A DNA stretch of 64,000 bases, taken from Adineta steineri. Lineage: Eukaryota; Rotifera; Eurotatoria; Adinetida; Adinetidae. The notes beneath the pieces were generated by a model. The model made no database searches and was not told the DNA's origin. It saw only the letters and a program-made list of their open reading frames with translations. The DNA lies in the NCBI GenBank assembly GCA_905250115.1, contig CAJNOI010000082.1:267789-331788 (forward strand), given 5' to 3'. Both the position numbers and the translations under genes were made by a program. Within the stretch, counting starts at the first letter, position 1; each line of letters begins with the position of its first letter. Shown one piece after another: positions 43,555 through 53,562 of this stretch.

Positions 43555-44445
43555 AGTTGATTTTAGAATAAGACAATATAATGAAAAAATGTGTTTTTAT
43601 ATCTGAGATACAGATAATAATAGCTTAAGTCAATACAATTGAAATATAACAGATGCATTCATTCACATATCAATAAGTGGAAATATGATCGTGCTTTCAT
43701 TTCTTCTAATCTTTCTGATTCTATTCTGCGAAAAATACAACAACCATATTTTATTTAGAATTATGCAGCAGATGGAAATACAATAGAGAGCGTATATTCA
43801 CATTCACATCCTTAATGATCTATGTCAGTTGAATTCTTCGATATAGAGAAAAAATAAGATATATTTGGAATTATTTTCTACTAACGGAACTTTGGAATAG
43901 GTCTACATTGAGAACTGCGATGATCATTATTGGAAAGAAGAGATGAAGATACATTTTAAAACTATGGATAACAAATACAATACTCTTACTAATTTTTATT
44001 TTTCAATTAAATTAAAATTTCAATTCCATTATTCATTATATTGACGAAATCATAGAATATACAAATATTCAAAAAAATAAATTATTATTGAGAGAACTGT
44101 ATCTAAATTAGATAGTAAAATAAATAATTAATTTTTTTTGCTAATAATAATAATAATTAATTTAACTAGATTAAGTTACGTTAAATATTTCGTTTAACAA
44201 AAAATTTCATCATTCATTTTGAAGATTTTTGAATAAGATTATTTAGAAAACATTTGATTATCTTAATGTTTATTATGTTTATTCAAGATGAATGTGAATG
44301 TGAATAAGGATAGAAATTAAATAAAAGAATTACATGTCACATTAGATATATTATTAACTGAAACGAATAATAGAGACAATTAGAAAAAAGTATCGTATAC
44401 AAGATTCACACAAAAGTAACATTTTAATATTCTTCTTTTTCACTT
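43555..44445. other. Intergenic stretch, start of the triplicated unit
   Basis: Non-coding. From about 43970 the sequence matches 50325 onward (the third copy), so the duplicated unit extends 3' beyond the gene. ATAATAATAATAA runs are shared by both copies. A degenerate C-rich fragment is near 43795-43815. Confidence 0.6.
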
Positions 44446-45945
44446 TTAATGACGATTTCGGTTGCTTCGATACTTGATGTACATAATAACACCTGCAATG
44501 ATAGAGACAGCAAGTAGACCAAATCCCACTAGAAGATAGATCAAGCCAGGTTTTGTATTAGGTTTGTGCCACTGAGCAGTTTTTTTACTTGCTCGTTTAT
44601 GATGATAACAAGTATGTTTCGAACCGATCTATGAGAACAAATAATGATAATATATATCCATAGGATAAATAAAAGTTTTCATTTAATAATACTTACAGGA
44701 TACATCTCAAGTTCATTCATTGCTTTAGCGTATTTTTCTGAAGTATCTCCTGTGATTCGAGCAATGGTTTGATTACTGCTCATTACAGTTATGTCATCAT
44801 TGTATTCAACAGTCCATACAGGTGCATGACACAAATATCGACTACATAAGTGTGGAATTGCTTTTGCATCAATTACCAAGCATATATTCTCGACGAAATT
44901 AATTTCTTTGTGACGTTCTGTACCAAAGTCAATACTACCTGATATTCCTATACCTAAACCAATGCATCCGAGAATGCATACAAGACACGCTATACATTCA
45001 AACATAGTCGTTATGATCTTCCTGTAATCAGAAAGAAAAACATTTTCTTTGATTAATACTTATATAATCATAATTGCTTACATATTATTCTCAGATTTCG
45101 TATTTAAAGCGTGAAATAATACAATATTATTTTAGTTTTAAACAAAAATTTCATGTCACCCACGTCTTCGTAAGAAATATTTGTTTTCCAACAGAGTCTT
45201 ATGTATATATGAATTATACACACAGTGGAGCTTTATTTGCTTTTTGATAAGAAAGCGTCATTGCAAAGAAAGAAAAGTAAAGATACTCAGTGTCTGCTTA
45301 TTAGTCGCTAGAAAATACCATCCTAAAGGTAAGGATCTGAGGAGTTATGTTAAGAAGAGTGGAATTGAGAGCATAAAAAAATACGTACATCTTTATTCTA
45401 TTGTTACGCCGATTTTGATTTTGATTCCTACTACTGGGACGGATTACATCCATCACTATCTCTTCCATATTCTTGACCAAATGTCCGCTGTACACACACA
45501 TACACATCGGTCACTTCCTATCATTTGGCCTTTCTTTATTTCTGCTCTCGCTTTCTTTCTTGACCGTTTGGCCTCGTTGATGATATATATAGTTGTTCAT
45601 TGGTCATTCGTTGATATCGGTTAAATAAAGTACGAACCATCAGTTGTTCCGTTATAACTACCTCGTTGATAAAAAGATTTGTTTAAAACAAAGAAATTTA
45701 TATTGTCTCCTTGTCAATAATTTGAAGTGAACGAGAAGTTAAATCTATATTGATTGAGACATAGTTTCAAATGAGTTTTTATTTTTGAATTGGGCGAGGA
45801 TGACTGTTTATGTAGTGTATTTTTCTAATATTTCTCATCCACGTTATTCAGTACCTGATCGAAAATCATCATGAGTACAATGATTCCTATCTATTTTAGA
45901 ATCAATATTTATTTCTTATAATTCAGTAAATAAGAATAATTAAAT
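43970..45945. repeat. Triplicated unit, copy A
   Basis: Matches copies B and C over the two-exon gene, its 3' flank and about 900 bp of its 5' flank (for example the stretch with GGGCGAGGATGACTG and TCAGTACCTGATCG). It ends with a decayed hairpin arm GTGAGTGTGTAG at 45946. It is separated from B by the DUF1996 gene. Confidence 0.75.
44446..45005 (-). CDS. Two-helix membrane protein, copy A
   Basis: Exons 44697-45005 and 44446-44628 (phase 0, 68-bp intron) encode 163 residues. A hydrophobic N-terminal helix (ACLVCILGCIGLGIGISGSI) and a C-terminal helix (YLLVGFGLLAVSIIAGVIMY) flank an extracytoplasmic loop of about 100 residues. The loop has conserved Cys (ENICLVIDA, KHTCYHHK), the motif APVWTVEYNDD and an N-glycosylation site NQT. 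Two helices with a Cys-bearing loop and a short basic tail resemble DUF3592 or BK-channel beta-type topology, but no family is certain. Copies B and C follow in the same orientation. Probably a surface protein or channel accessory subunit. Confidence 0.65.
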
Positions 45946-46187
45946 GTGAGTGTGTAGTAGATATGCGATCAGGACAATATCAGTGTTGTAAATAGTATTT
46001 GACTTTGAACTCAATCTCTATTTTAGGATTGATATATTACAATTGAAAACAAATGTTTAAAACTGCTCCAAGACTAATGGATGTGAGTGAAAAACAGTGG
46101 CAAACTCATATCCATAGATTGATGACAGTAAAGAATGATTTTATTAACTAATTTATCTACAGAATAATATAAAAAAAAATATTTAAT
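45006..46187. other. Intergenic stretch, 5' flank of copy A
   Basis: Contains the shared upstream part of the triplicated unit, which suggests conserved promoter sequence. The plus frame at 45181-45624 overlaps this non-coding homology, is broken in copies B and C, and is rejected. Confidence 0.55.
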
Positions 46188-47987
46188 TTATCCGAGACTA
46201 CTTGATAAATCTTGTAAATTGATTAAATCCGATATTTTTAATCCTTCAGGTACATGACCACCATTGGGTGTGACCAATCGAAAAAGACAAGCATCCGTAA
46301 TAACTGTTGCTTTACCACTGATAGTAAAATCTGGTTCAACTTGTAAATATTTATCATGTCGAAGATTTTTAATAGCAATATAATCATTAGTTGAATGTTG
46401 TTCAAAACTAAATATTTCCCAATTACTAGCTTCAGGACCACGAACTTTGAGTTTATCTTGCATTGTAAAATGTCTGTTTAGTTCTGTATTACGTATCGTA
46501 CGTCCTAAATCTTTTGTAGCCCAACCTAAACCCCATGTTTCTCGATAACTCGGATTAATTATTGATGCATTAGCATAGACTATTTGAGTAATAGGATCAA
46601 AAGTAATATATCGACCAGTTAATTTTGATTGAATATGAAAAGTACCCGTATTATCCATTGATTTAGGATTACTACCTTCTGAACATATAACAGGATTTGA
46701 ATAAGTAATTGGATTACAACCAGGTAATCGTTTAATAGGTTCAACCATTCCAATATTCTCAGTTAATGGAATAGATTTAGTTAATTCACAATTCGAATCA
46801 ACAGATGATTTAACAAATGGTTTTAAAGTTAAACAACGTTCAGGATTATTACCTTGATTAGTACTACTTGCAAAACATGATTTATCTGAAAGCATATTTT
46901 TCATTATATCAAAATCCCATCCATTAACCTTTGAATGAAATAAGAGGAAATTTATTTAATTTTCAAATAAAAACTTACAAAATCTCCATGAAAACCATAA
47001 CCAGTTGGATCACCATTTGCTAGAACAAATGGTTGTCGACCTGTTCCATGAGGAAATTTATCGATACTATAAAAAGCTTCAAAGAAAATTCCAGGTAAAC
47101 GAACAGGGTGAGTATCTGGACAATCTCCTGTATTATATTGAGTTGGATATGCCATATGAGATCGATGATTCGGTGAATCTAAATTCTTTCCATCCCAACA
47201 CATTGGAAAGAAAACTTGCATTCAAAAACCATTTTTACAAAAATGTTTATCCGTTTGAAAACCATTTGTTTGAGGAGCCTTAGGCATACCTGATTCTGTC
47301 AAACTATTTTATTATAATAAAGAATGAATTCATGATAGAATAAACATTCGAACTTACCAAACGAAACTTATGGCATTGTGTGTAACATTTGATTTATCAT
47401 ATGTTCGTCTCCAAGGATCACCAGCAATCATACGAAGACCTTTAGGAAATGGTTGCCAATTTGGATTCAAATATTGAGCACCACCAACATTACCAGTTCG
47501 AGCAATATAATAAACAGTGAGACCACCATCAGGTACCAAAGAAAATGTTCCATTAGGCCATTGATAATATCTAAACAATTCTCAACATACAAATATTGAA
47601 CAAAATGGTTTTCTTACAATTCTGGATGCCAATAATTACTATTATCAATAGTATGAATAGAGCATGTTGTACATTCAGCCGCTTTTGTTATTTCATACAA
47701 ATCAAGATAGGATTGACCTTTAACTCCAGCACTAAAATGACTACCACCCATTACTTTATGTACATGACCAGCTGGTTCACCGGGAGTAACGATTGAATCA
47801 AGACGACCACGATAGACAGGTCTTCCACTACAAAATACCTTCCACATTGGATAGGACTCTTGTTGACCTAAGGAAAGATAAATTTAAATAATTACTTCTC
47901 ATATGAAATTTCAATATATATGTTACCGAAACAAATGGTCATTGATAAACAAAATAAGAACAAACTAATCGTAATTTTCGAAGTCAT
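46188..47987 (-). CDS. Secreted DUF1996 protein with fascin-like C-terminus, one in-frame TGA
   Basis: Exons 47927-47987, 47618-47867, 47358-47570, 46979-47303 and 46188-46928 join in frame to 529 codons. A signal peptide is followed by a DUF1996 domain: HVHKVMGGSHF, YYQWPNGTFSLVPDGGLTVYY, ISFVCLTESG and FFPMCWDGKNLDSPNHRSHM. The function of DUF1996 is unknown; I recall it mainly from fungi as a secreted domain. The C-terminal 150 residues (FHIQSKLTGRYITFDP, NWEIFSFEQ, LRHDKYLQVEPD) follow the pattern of a fascin-type beta-trefoil. A TGA at 47222-47224 interrupts an otherwise intact domain just before MQVFFPMCWDG. It separates copies A and B of the two-helix gene. Fungal-type origin by transfer is an inference. 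Confidence 0.75.
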
Positions 47988-48660
47988 CTTCGAATTGTTT
48001 TATGAAAAAAAAGATTGTTTTTCTCTCTTTATATATACTCTTGTGTTTTATCACGCCCATTGTCTATAATTGAAACAGGTGTTATTGTTCCCTTGTTTTG
48101 TATTTAACGTACTATGTAATATTAGATTTCTAAAAATAAATCAACCTTAGATACGCTTTTATTTGAATAAACTAAAATAAATTGAATAAAAGTATCGTTA
48201 TTAATATCAAATGTTTATTCATCAAATTTTTTTATCGTCCTAGAAGTATACGAAGTGTTTATGTAAAAACAAAACAATTATTTTGAGTTTCTAAAAATAC
48301 CCATCTATATATAATATTGATGGGAATATTTATCACCTTTGATTTTATTTCTGATCATCCATTTTAAACGGAACTATCGCACATGGAGTGTTTGTATGAA
48401 AACTTAGTAGATATCTTGAAGGTGTGGATGTATGCTACTTATGCTTATAACAACACTCACACCTTCACTCCCACATGATGAATGTGTATGTGGATAAGGA
48501 TAGAAATTAAATAAAAGAGTCACACTTCATTAGATGCATCATTAACTGAAACGATTAATAGAGACAATTATATTTATTAAGATTGACAAAAAAATATGAA
48601 AAAAGTATTTTTTATCGTATTCACATAGAAATAAATTTTTAATGTTTTGTTTTTTCATTT
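47988..48660. other. Intergenic stretch with one hairpin
   Basis: 5' flank of the DUF1996 gene and 3' flank of copy B. It holds the hairpin at 48415-48472 and no gene. Confidence 0.5.
48415..48472. repeat. Telomere-like hairpin 19
   Basis: ATCTTGAAGGTGTGGATGTA opposite AACACTCACACCTTCA, followed by CTCCCACAT. It lies at the 3' edge of copy B. Confidence 0.65.
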
Positions 48661-49222
48661 TTAATAATTGTCCCAGCGGTTTTTATGCTTGATGTACAAA
48701 ATAAGACCTGCAATGACAGTGACAACAATTAGACCACTTCCTACTAGAAGACAAATAAAGGCAGGTTTTGATTCAGGTCTATCCCACCGAACAGTTTTTT
48801 CACTTGTTTGTTTGTGATAGTAACAAGTATGTTTCGAGCCGTTCTGTAAGAACAAATAATATATATATATATATGTATAGCATGAATGAAAACTTTTAGT
48901 TGATATTACTTACAGGATGCGTCATGAGTTTATTCAATGCGTAATGGTATTTGTCATAATTTGATCCTGTGATTCGAGCTATGGTTTGGTTACTGCTCAT
49001 TATAATTCTGTCATCATTGTATTCAACAGTCCATACAGGTGCATAACGGGTAGGTTTATCAAATGGGTGTGGAATTACTTCCGCATCGATTACCTGGCAT
49101 GAACTCTCGACGAGATTAATTTCTTTGGGACGATTTATACCAAATATAATACCACCTGTTATTGCCATAACCAAACCAATAAATCCGAGAGTAGATACAA
49201 GACAGATTACCCATCCTTTCAT
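48661..49222 (-). CDS. Two-helix membrane protein, copy B
   Basis: Exons 48914-49222 and 48661-48843 encode 163 residues. Helices are VICLVSTLGFIGLVMAITGG and ICLLVGSGLIVVTVIAGLIL. The loop keeps CQVIDAEVIP, APVWTVEYND, NQT, CYYHKQTSEKTVRWDRP. Tail IKHKNRWDNY differs from copies A and C, so the tail evolves fastest. Splice sites and exon-1 length (309 nt) are identical to A and C. All key Cys are present and nothing is broken. Confidence 0.65.
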
Positions 49223-50843
49223 AGTCGGTATGATTCTGTTTTAGTCAAAAAGAAAAAAAAATTCTGTGATTAATATTTATATACTCATAATTACTTACAT
49301 ATTATTCTCAAATTTTGTATTTAAAACGTGAAATAATGTGACAAACACCTTCAAGAAATATCTATTTTATCAAAAGAATCTTATATATTTAAATATGAAT
49401 AATCTATGAATAATACACAGTGAAATTTTATTTGCTTTTAGATAAAAATGAGTCATTGGAAAGGAAGAAAAGTAAAGATACTCACTGTTTGCTTATTGTT
49501 TGTTGGAAAATACCATATTAAAGATGACGATCTAAGAAGATATGTTGGAAAGAGAGAGATTGAGCGAATAATAAAAAGAATATCTACATCTTTATTTCGT
49601 TATTACTACGACTTTGATTTTTATTTATACTACCTCGCTGATGAATAGATTTGTATAAAAAAAGAAAGCTTATTTGATTTTCTTTGCAGTAATTTCATTT
49701 ATTTAGAGTGAACCAGAAGTTAAACCTATAATGATTAGAAGATAGTATCAAATGATTTTTTATTTTTAGATTGAATGAGGGTGACTGTTAATAGAGTGTA
49801 TTTTTCTAATACCTCTCATCCATATTATTTAGTACCTGATCGAAAACCATGATGAGAAGAATAATTCCTATCTATTTTATCATCAATATTTATTTCTTAT
49901 AATTAAGTGAATAAAAATAATTGAATAAAATGTTATTAATAAATGGCAGCTATATTTATATGTAAGAGTGTGGATGTGAATATTATAATAATGATACACC
50001 CATACCCACATTCGGTAGTTTTAAAGTTAAAAATGATCTTGTTAAATAATTCTAAACTTAAATTAAAATTATCACAAGTTAAAGACATTTACGAAGAAAT
50101 TTGAATATTATTTAAATATATTGATAACTGTTTTTTGTTTCGTTCTTCTTAAATCTGATATGGTTTATTAACAGAATAATAAACATGTATTTGAGATAGG
50201 TCTTTTTTTATTATCGACAAAACAAATGTGATGATGACAGTGTTGAAAAATTAGAGAGCGAAGGTGTAGGTAAATAAAAGATTGATATTCATGTCATCAC
50301 TCTCACTCTTACGTAATCAAATACAATACTCATACTGATTTTTATTTTTCAATTAAATTAAAATTTCAATTCCATTATTCATTATATTATAGAGATCATA
50401 GCATCTACAAATATTTAAAAAAAATAATTATTATTGAGAAAAGTACATCCAAGTTGAAAAGTAAAATGAATATTTAATTTTTTTTGTCTAATAATAATAA
50501 TAATAATAATAGTTGATTTAACTAGATTTAGTTAAATTAAATATTCCGTTTATCAAAAAAATTTCATTATTCATTCTGAAAATTTTTGAAATGAGATTAT
50601 TTCGAGAATATTTGAGTCTCTTAATTTTTATTATGTTTATGCAAGATGAATGCAAATGTAGATAAGGAGAGAAATCAAATAAAAGAATCATACCTCACAT
50701 TAGATATATTGTTAACTGAAACGAATAATAGAAACAATTATATTTATTAATATTGACAAGAAAATCAGAAAAAAAGTATTTTGTATAATATTCACACAAA
50801 AGTAACATTTTAATATTCTTTTTTTTAATTTTTAATGACTATT
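49223..50843. other. Intergenic stretch between copies B and C
   Basis: Shared flank of the triplicated unit with a hairpin at 49965-50013 and a weak one at about 50260-50315. The plus frame at 49448-49648 is a chance frame in conserved flank. Confidence 0.5.
49965..50013. repeat. Telomere-like hairpin 20
   Basis: AGAGTGTGGATGTGAATATT opposite ACACCCATACCCACATTCGG. It occupies the place equivalent to hairpin 22 in copy C and the decayed arm in copy A. Confidence 0.65.
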
Positions 50844-51391
50844 TCAATGGCTTCGAGACTTGATGTACATAATAATACATGCAATGACAGTGACAACAAT
50901 TAGACCACTTCCTACTAGAAGACAAATAAAGCCAGGTTTTGTATTAGGTTTGTCCCACCGAGCAGTTTTTTCACTTGCTTGTTTGTGATGATAACAGGTG
51001 TGTTTAGAATCGATCTGTACGAACAAATAATGATAATATATATCCATAGGATGAATAAACATTTTCATTTAATAATACTTACAGGATGCATCTCTAGTTC
51101 ATTCAATGCTTTAGCATATTTTGATGAATTCGATCCTGTGATCCGAGCAATAGTTTGATTACTACGCTTTATAATTATGTTATCATTGTATTCAACAGTC
51201 CATACAGGTGCATAACACATAGATTCACCACATCCGTGTAGAATTGCTTCTGCATCGATTACCAAACATATATTCTCGACGAAATTCATTTCTTTATGAC
51301 GTTGTACACCAAATACAATACTACCTGTTATTGCTATAATCATAGCACTGCATCCGAGAGTGGATACAAGACAGATTACCCATCCTTTCAT
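50844..51391 (-). CDS. Two-helix membrane protein, copy C
   Basis: Exons 51083-51391 and 50844-51014 encode 159 residues. It has the same layout as A and B: N-terminal helix with CSAMIIAITGSIVFG, loop CLVIDAEAILHGCGESMCYA with two extra Cys, APVWTVEYNDN, SNQT, CYHHKQASEKTARWDKP and a second helix VTVIACIIMYI. A TGA ends the tail four residues before the position of the TAA in copy A. That TGA looks like a genuine stop created by substitution, and the protein should still be membrane-inserted. Confidence 0.65.
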
Positions 51392-52449
51392 AGTCGTTAT
51401 GATTCTGTTTTAGTCAAAAAGAAAAAAAAATTCTGCGACTAATACTTATATACTCATAATTACTTGCATATTATTCTCAGATTTCGTATTTAAAACGTGA
51501 AATAATGTAACACACGCCTTCAAGAAATATCTATTTTTTCAAAAAAATCTTATATATATATATGAATAATCTATTAGTAATACACACATAATGAAATTTC
51601 ATTTGCTTTTTGATAAGAAAGCATCATTGCAAAGAAAGAAAAGTAAAGATACTCAGTGCTCGCTTATTATTCATTGGAAAATACAATCTCGAAGATGAGA
51701 ATCTAAGGAAGTATGTTGGAAACAGTGAGATTGAGAACATAATAAAAAAAACCTACATCTTTATTCCGTTGTTATTGCAGTTTTGATTTTTATTTATACT
51801 ATCTCGCTGATGAAAAGATTTGTGTATAAAAAAAGGAAGTTTATTTTTGTTTTCTTGTCAATAAATTCAATTTCTTAAAGTAAACGAGAAGTTAACTCTA
51901 TATTGATTGGGGCATAGTCTCAAATGAGTTTTTATTCTTAAGTTGGGCGAGAGTGACTGTTTATATAGTAAATTTTTCTAATATCTCTCATCTACATTCT
52001 TCAGTATCTGATCAAAAACCATTATGAATACAATTATTACTATCTATTTTATAATGGATGGGTCTGAGTGTGGATATTATATTGATCATACATTCACACC
52101 CACACTCAAGATGAAGAAATTTAAATATTACTTAAATATATTAATAATTGTCTTTTGAGATTTAATATGGTTTATTAATAGGATAGTAATCATATATTCA
52201 AAAGAGGTTTTCTTTTGTCATCGATAAAACAAGTGTGATGATGACAGCGTTGAAAAATTAGAGAACGAAAATGTAGATAAATAAAAGATTCATATTCATA
52301 TCAACAACAAAAGCACGTTGTTTGCATAGAATAGTGAAAAAAGAAAAATTTTATCTCTCTATAATAATATAATATGAATAACAAATGTTGAAACTGAATA
52401 TATATAATATTTACTTGATTTTATTTGAGAAAAGATTGTTGTTACAATA
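51392..52449. other. Intergenic stretch, 5' flank of copy C
   Basis: Conserved upstream flank of the unit to about 52310 with hairpin 22. No gene. Confidence 0.5.
52061..52112. repeat. Telomere-like hairpin 22
   Basis: GGTCTGAGTGTGGATATTAT opposite ATTCACACCCACACTCAAG, then AT. Homologous with copy A ends at its left edge, whereas homology with copy B continues beyond. Confidence 0.7.
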
Positions 52450-52710
52450 ATGTGTTGGTTAAAGAGTTTTATAAGTCTTTCAGTTGTTCTAAATACATTA
52501 ATTGTTGCTGATAATCCATGTCGATTTGAACATTCAAAAGGTATTATTNNNNNNNNNNNNNNNNNNNNNNNNNNNNNNNNNNNNNNNNNNNNNNNNNNNN
52601 NNNNNNNNNNNNNNNNNNNNNNNNNNNNNNNNNNNNNNNNNNNNNNNNGAAATGAATTTCTTATTGTTTTAGTACATTTCCTTGTCACTTTATCAAGTTG
52701 TTCGAAATGA
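52450..52710 (+). CDS. Partial secreted protein cut by the scaffold gap
   Basis: The first exon starts at an ATG at 52450 and encodes a signal peptide (WLKSFISLSVVLNTLIVA) followed by DNPCRFEHSKG. The sequence then enters the gap; GTATTATT just before it could be a donor. After the gap, the frame EFLIVLVHFLVTLSSCSK ends at 52710 and resembles a hydrophobic C-terminal signal as in GPI-anchored proteins. Whether both parts belong to one gene cannot be seen, because the gap length is unknown. Function unknown. Confidence 0.45.
   Translation: MCWLKSFISLSVVLNTLIVADNPCRFEHSKGIIXXXXXXXXXXXXXXXXXXXXXXXXXXXXXXXXXXNEFLIVLVHFLVTLSSCSK
52549..52648. other. Scaffold gap of 100 N
   Basis: Exactly 100 undetermined bases, the usual placeholder for a join of unknown length. 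It interrupts a coding sequence. Confidence 0.98.
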
Positions 52711-53562
52711 CATAGAGTTTAGTGATTGTTAATGCTTTTTTTGTAACTTACTTTACTATGAAATGATGAAGTGTCAGAGAATTGATAGCTGATTAATTAA
52801 TTAACTTCTTCACAGTTTTTCTTTATATGAAAAAGAAAAAAAAGACAGTAAATGGTAAATGCGTCGAAAAATATTGTGTTGTGTTCTGCGCCAACCGTCA
52901 ATTGATAATATCTCAATAGATTCGGTAGCTTATATACGAACGACATCGTCATATTTACTGGGTATTTCTTTTCTCTTTCTTCTGTTGGTTTCTTACAAGC
53001 ATGAGTCAATACTTTGAATGCATGTATGTTATTTCTCCTATCTTTCTTCTACTGGGTGTGGGTGTGGGTATTTATATCTCTGACACCCACACCCACACCC
53101 ACCCCACACCCACCCTCAATAAGATCAACCGAAACTCACAGCCACCCCCGTGCCCTCAAGATGGTTTGTTTGTATCAACTGATTTGAATTATTTTATCAT
53201 ATAGTAATCTTTTCTAGATGTCCAGATCGTTTCTAATCTTAAATATTTACTGAATAATGTCGGTAACTTATGAGAATCATCTTTTTAAAAAGGTACCAGT
53301 TTTATATGGACTATATTAATAAAATGAAATTTTTACGAGTGTTAAATGAAAGAAAAAATAGTTGATTCTATAATAATTTATTTTTCTTATTAAGTAATGA
53401 ATAAAAGCAAATAACATGAAGAAAGAAAAGAATAGAATAAGAACAAGCAAATGTTTATTATAAGTTAGCAAATGAATTCAGTTAGAAATGTGAAAGAAGA
53501 AAGATAGTAATGAAGCAAAAAATAATGTCAAAATGGATTCGACGAATGCAACGATAATCATA
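52711..53562. other. Intergenic stretch with a large hairpin
   Basis: No gene is supported. It holds hairpin 23 and AT-rich sequence downstream of the LamG gene. Confidence 0.5.
53053..53162. repeat. Telomere-like hairpin 23
   Basis: CTGGGTGTGGGTGTGGGTAT opposite GACACCCACACCCACACCC, then ACCCCACACCCACCCTCAAT. A second C-rich block GCCACCCCCGTGCCCTCAAG, then ATGG, follows. Arms of at least 18 bp pair perfectly in TGTGGG register. Confidence 0.8.

Larger units (their letters stand above)
48480..50317. repeat. Triplicated unit, copy B
   Basis: Matches copy A from about 48480 and copy C through to about 50317, including a hairpin (49965-50013) at the position equivalent to the hairpin in C. 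It lacks the roughly 300-bp 3' segment shared by A and C. Confidence 0.75.
50318..52310. repeat. Triplicated unit, copy C
   Basis: Matches copy A from 50325 to about 52060 and copy B further to about 52310, past the hairpin. Similarity by eye remains high in non-coding parts, so the duplication is recent compared with the domain families. Confidence 0.75.

Noticed and set aside
45181-45624. 147-residue plus-strand frame upstream of copy A
   Set aside because: The homologous flanks of copies B and C have stops and indels in this frame, so it is not conserved as protein.
53053-53162. A true chromosome end
   Set aside because: The telomere-like tracts are short, paired in both orientations and flanked by genes on both sides, so they are interstitial.
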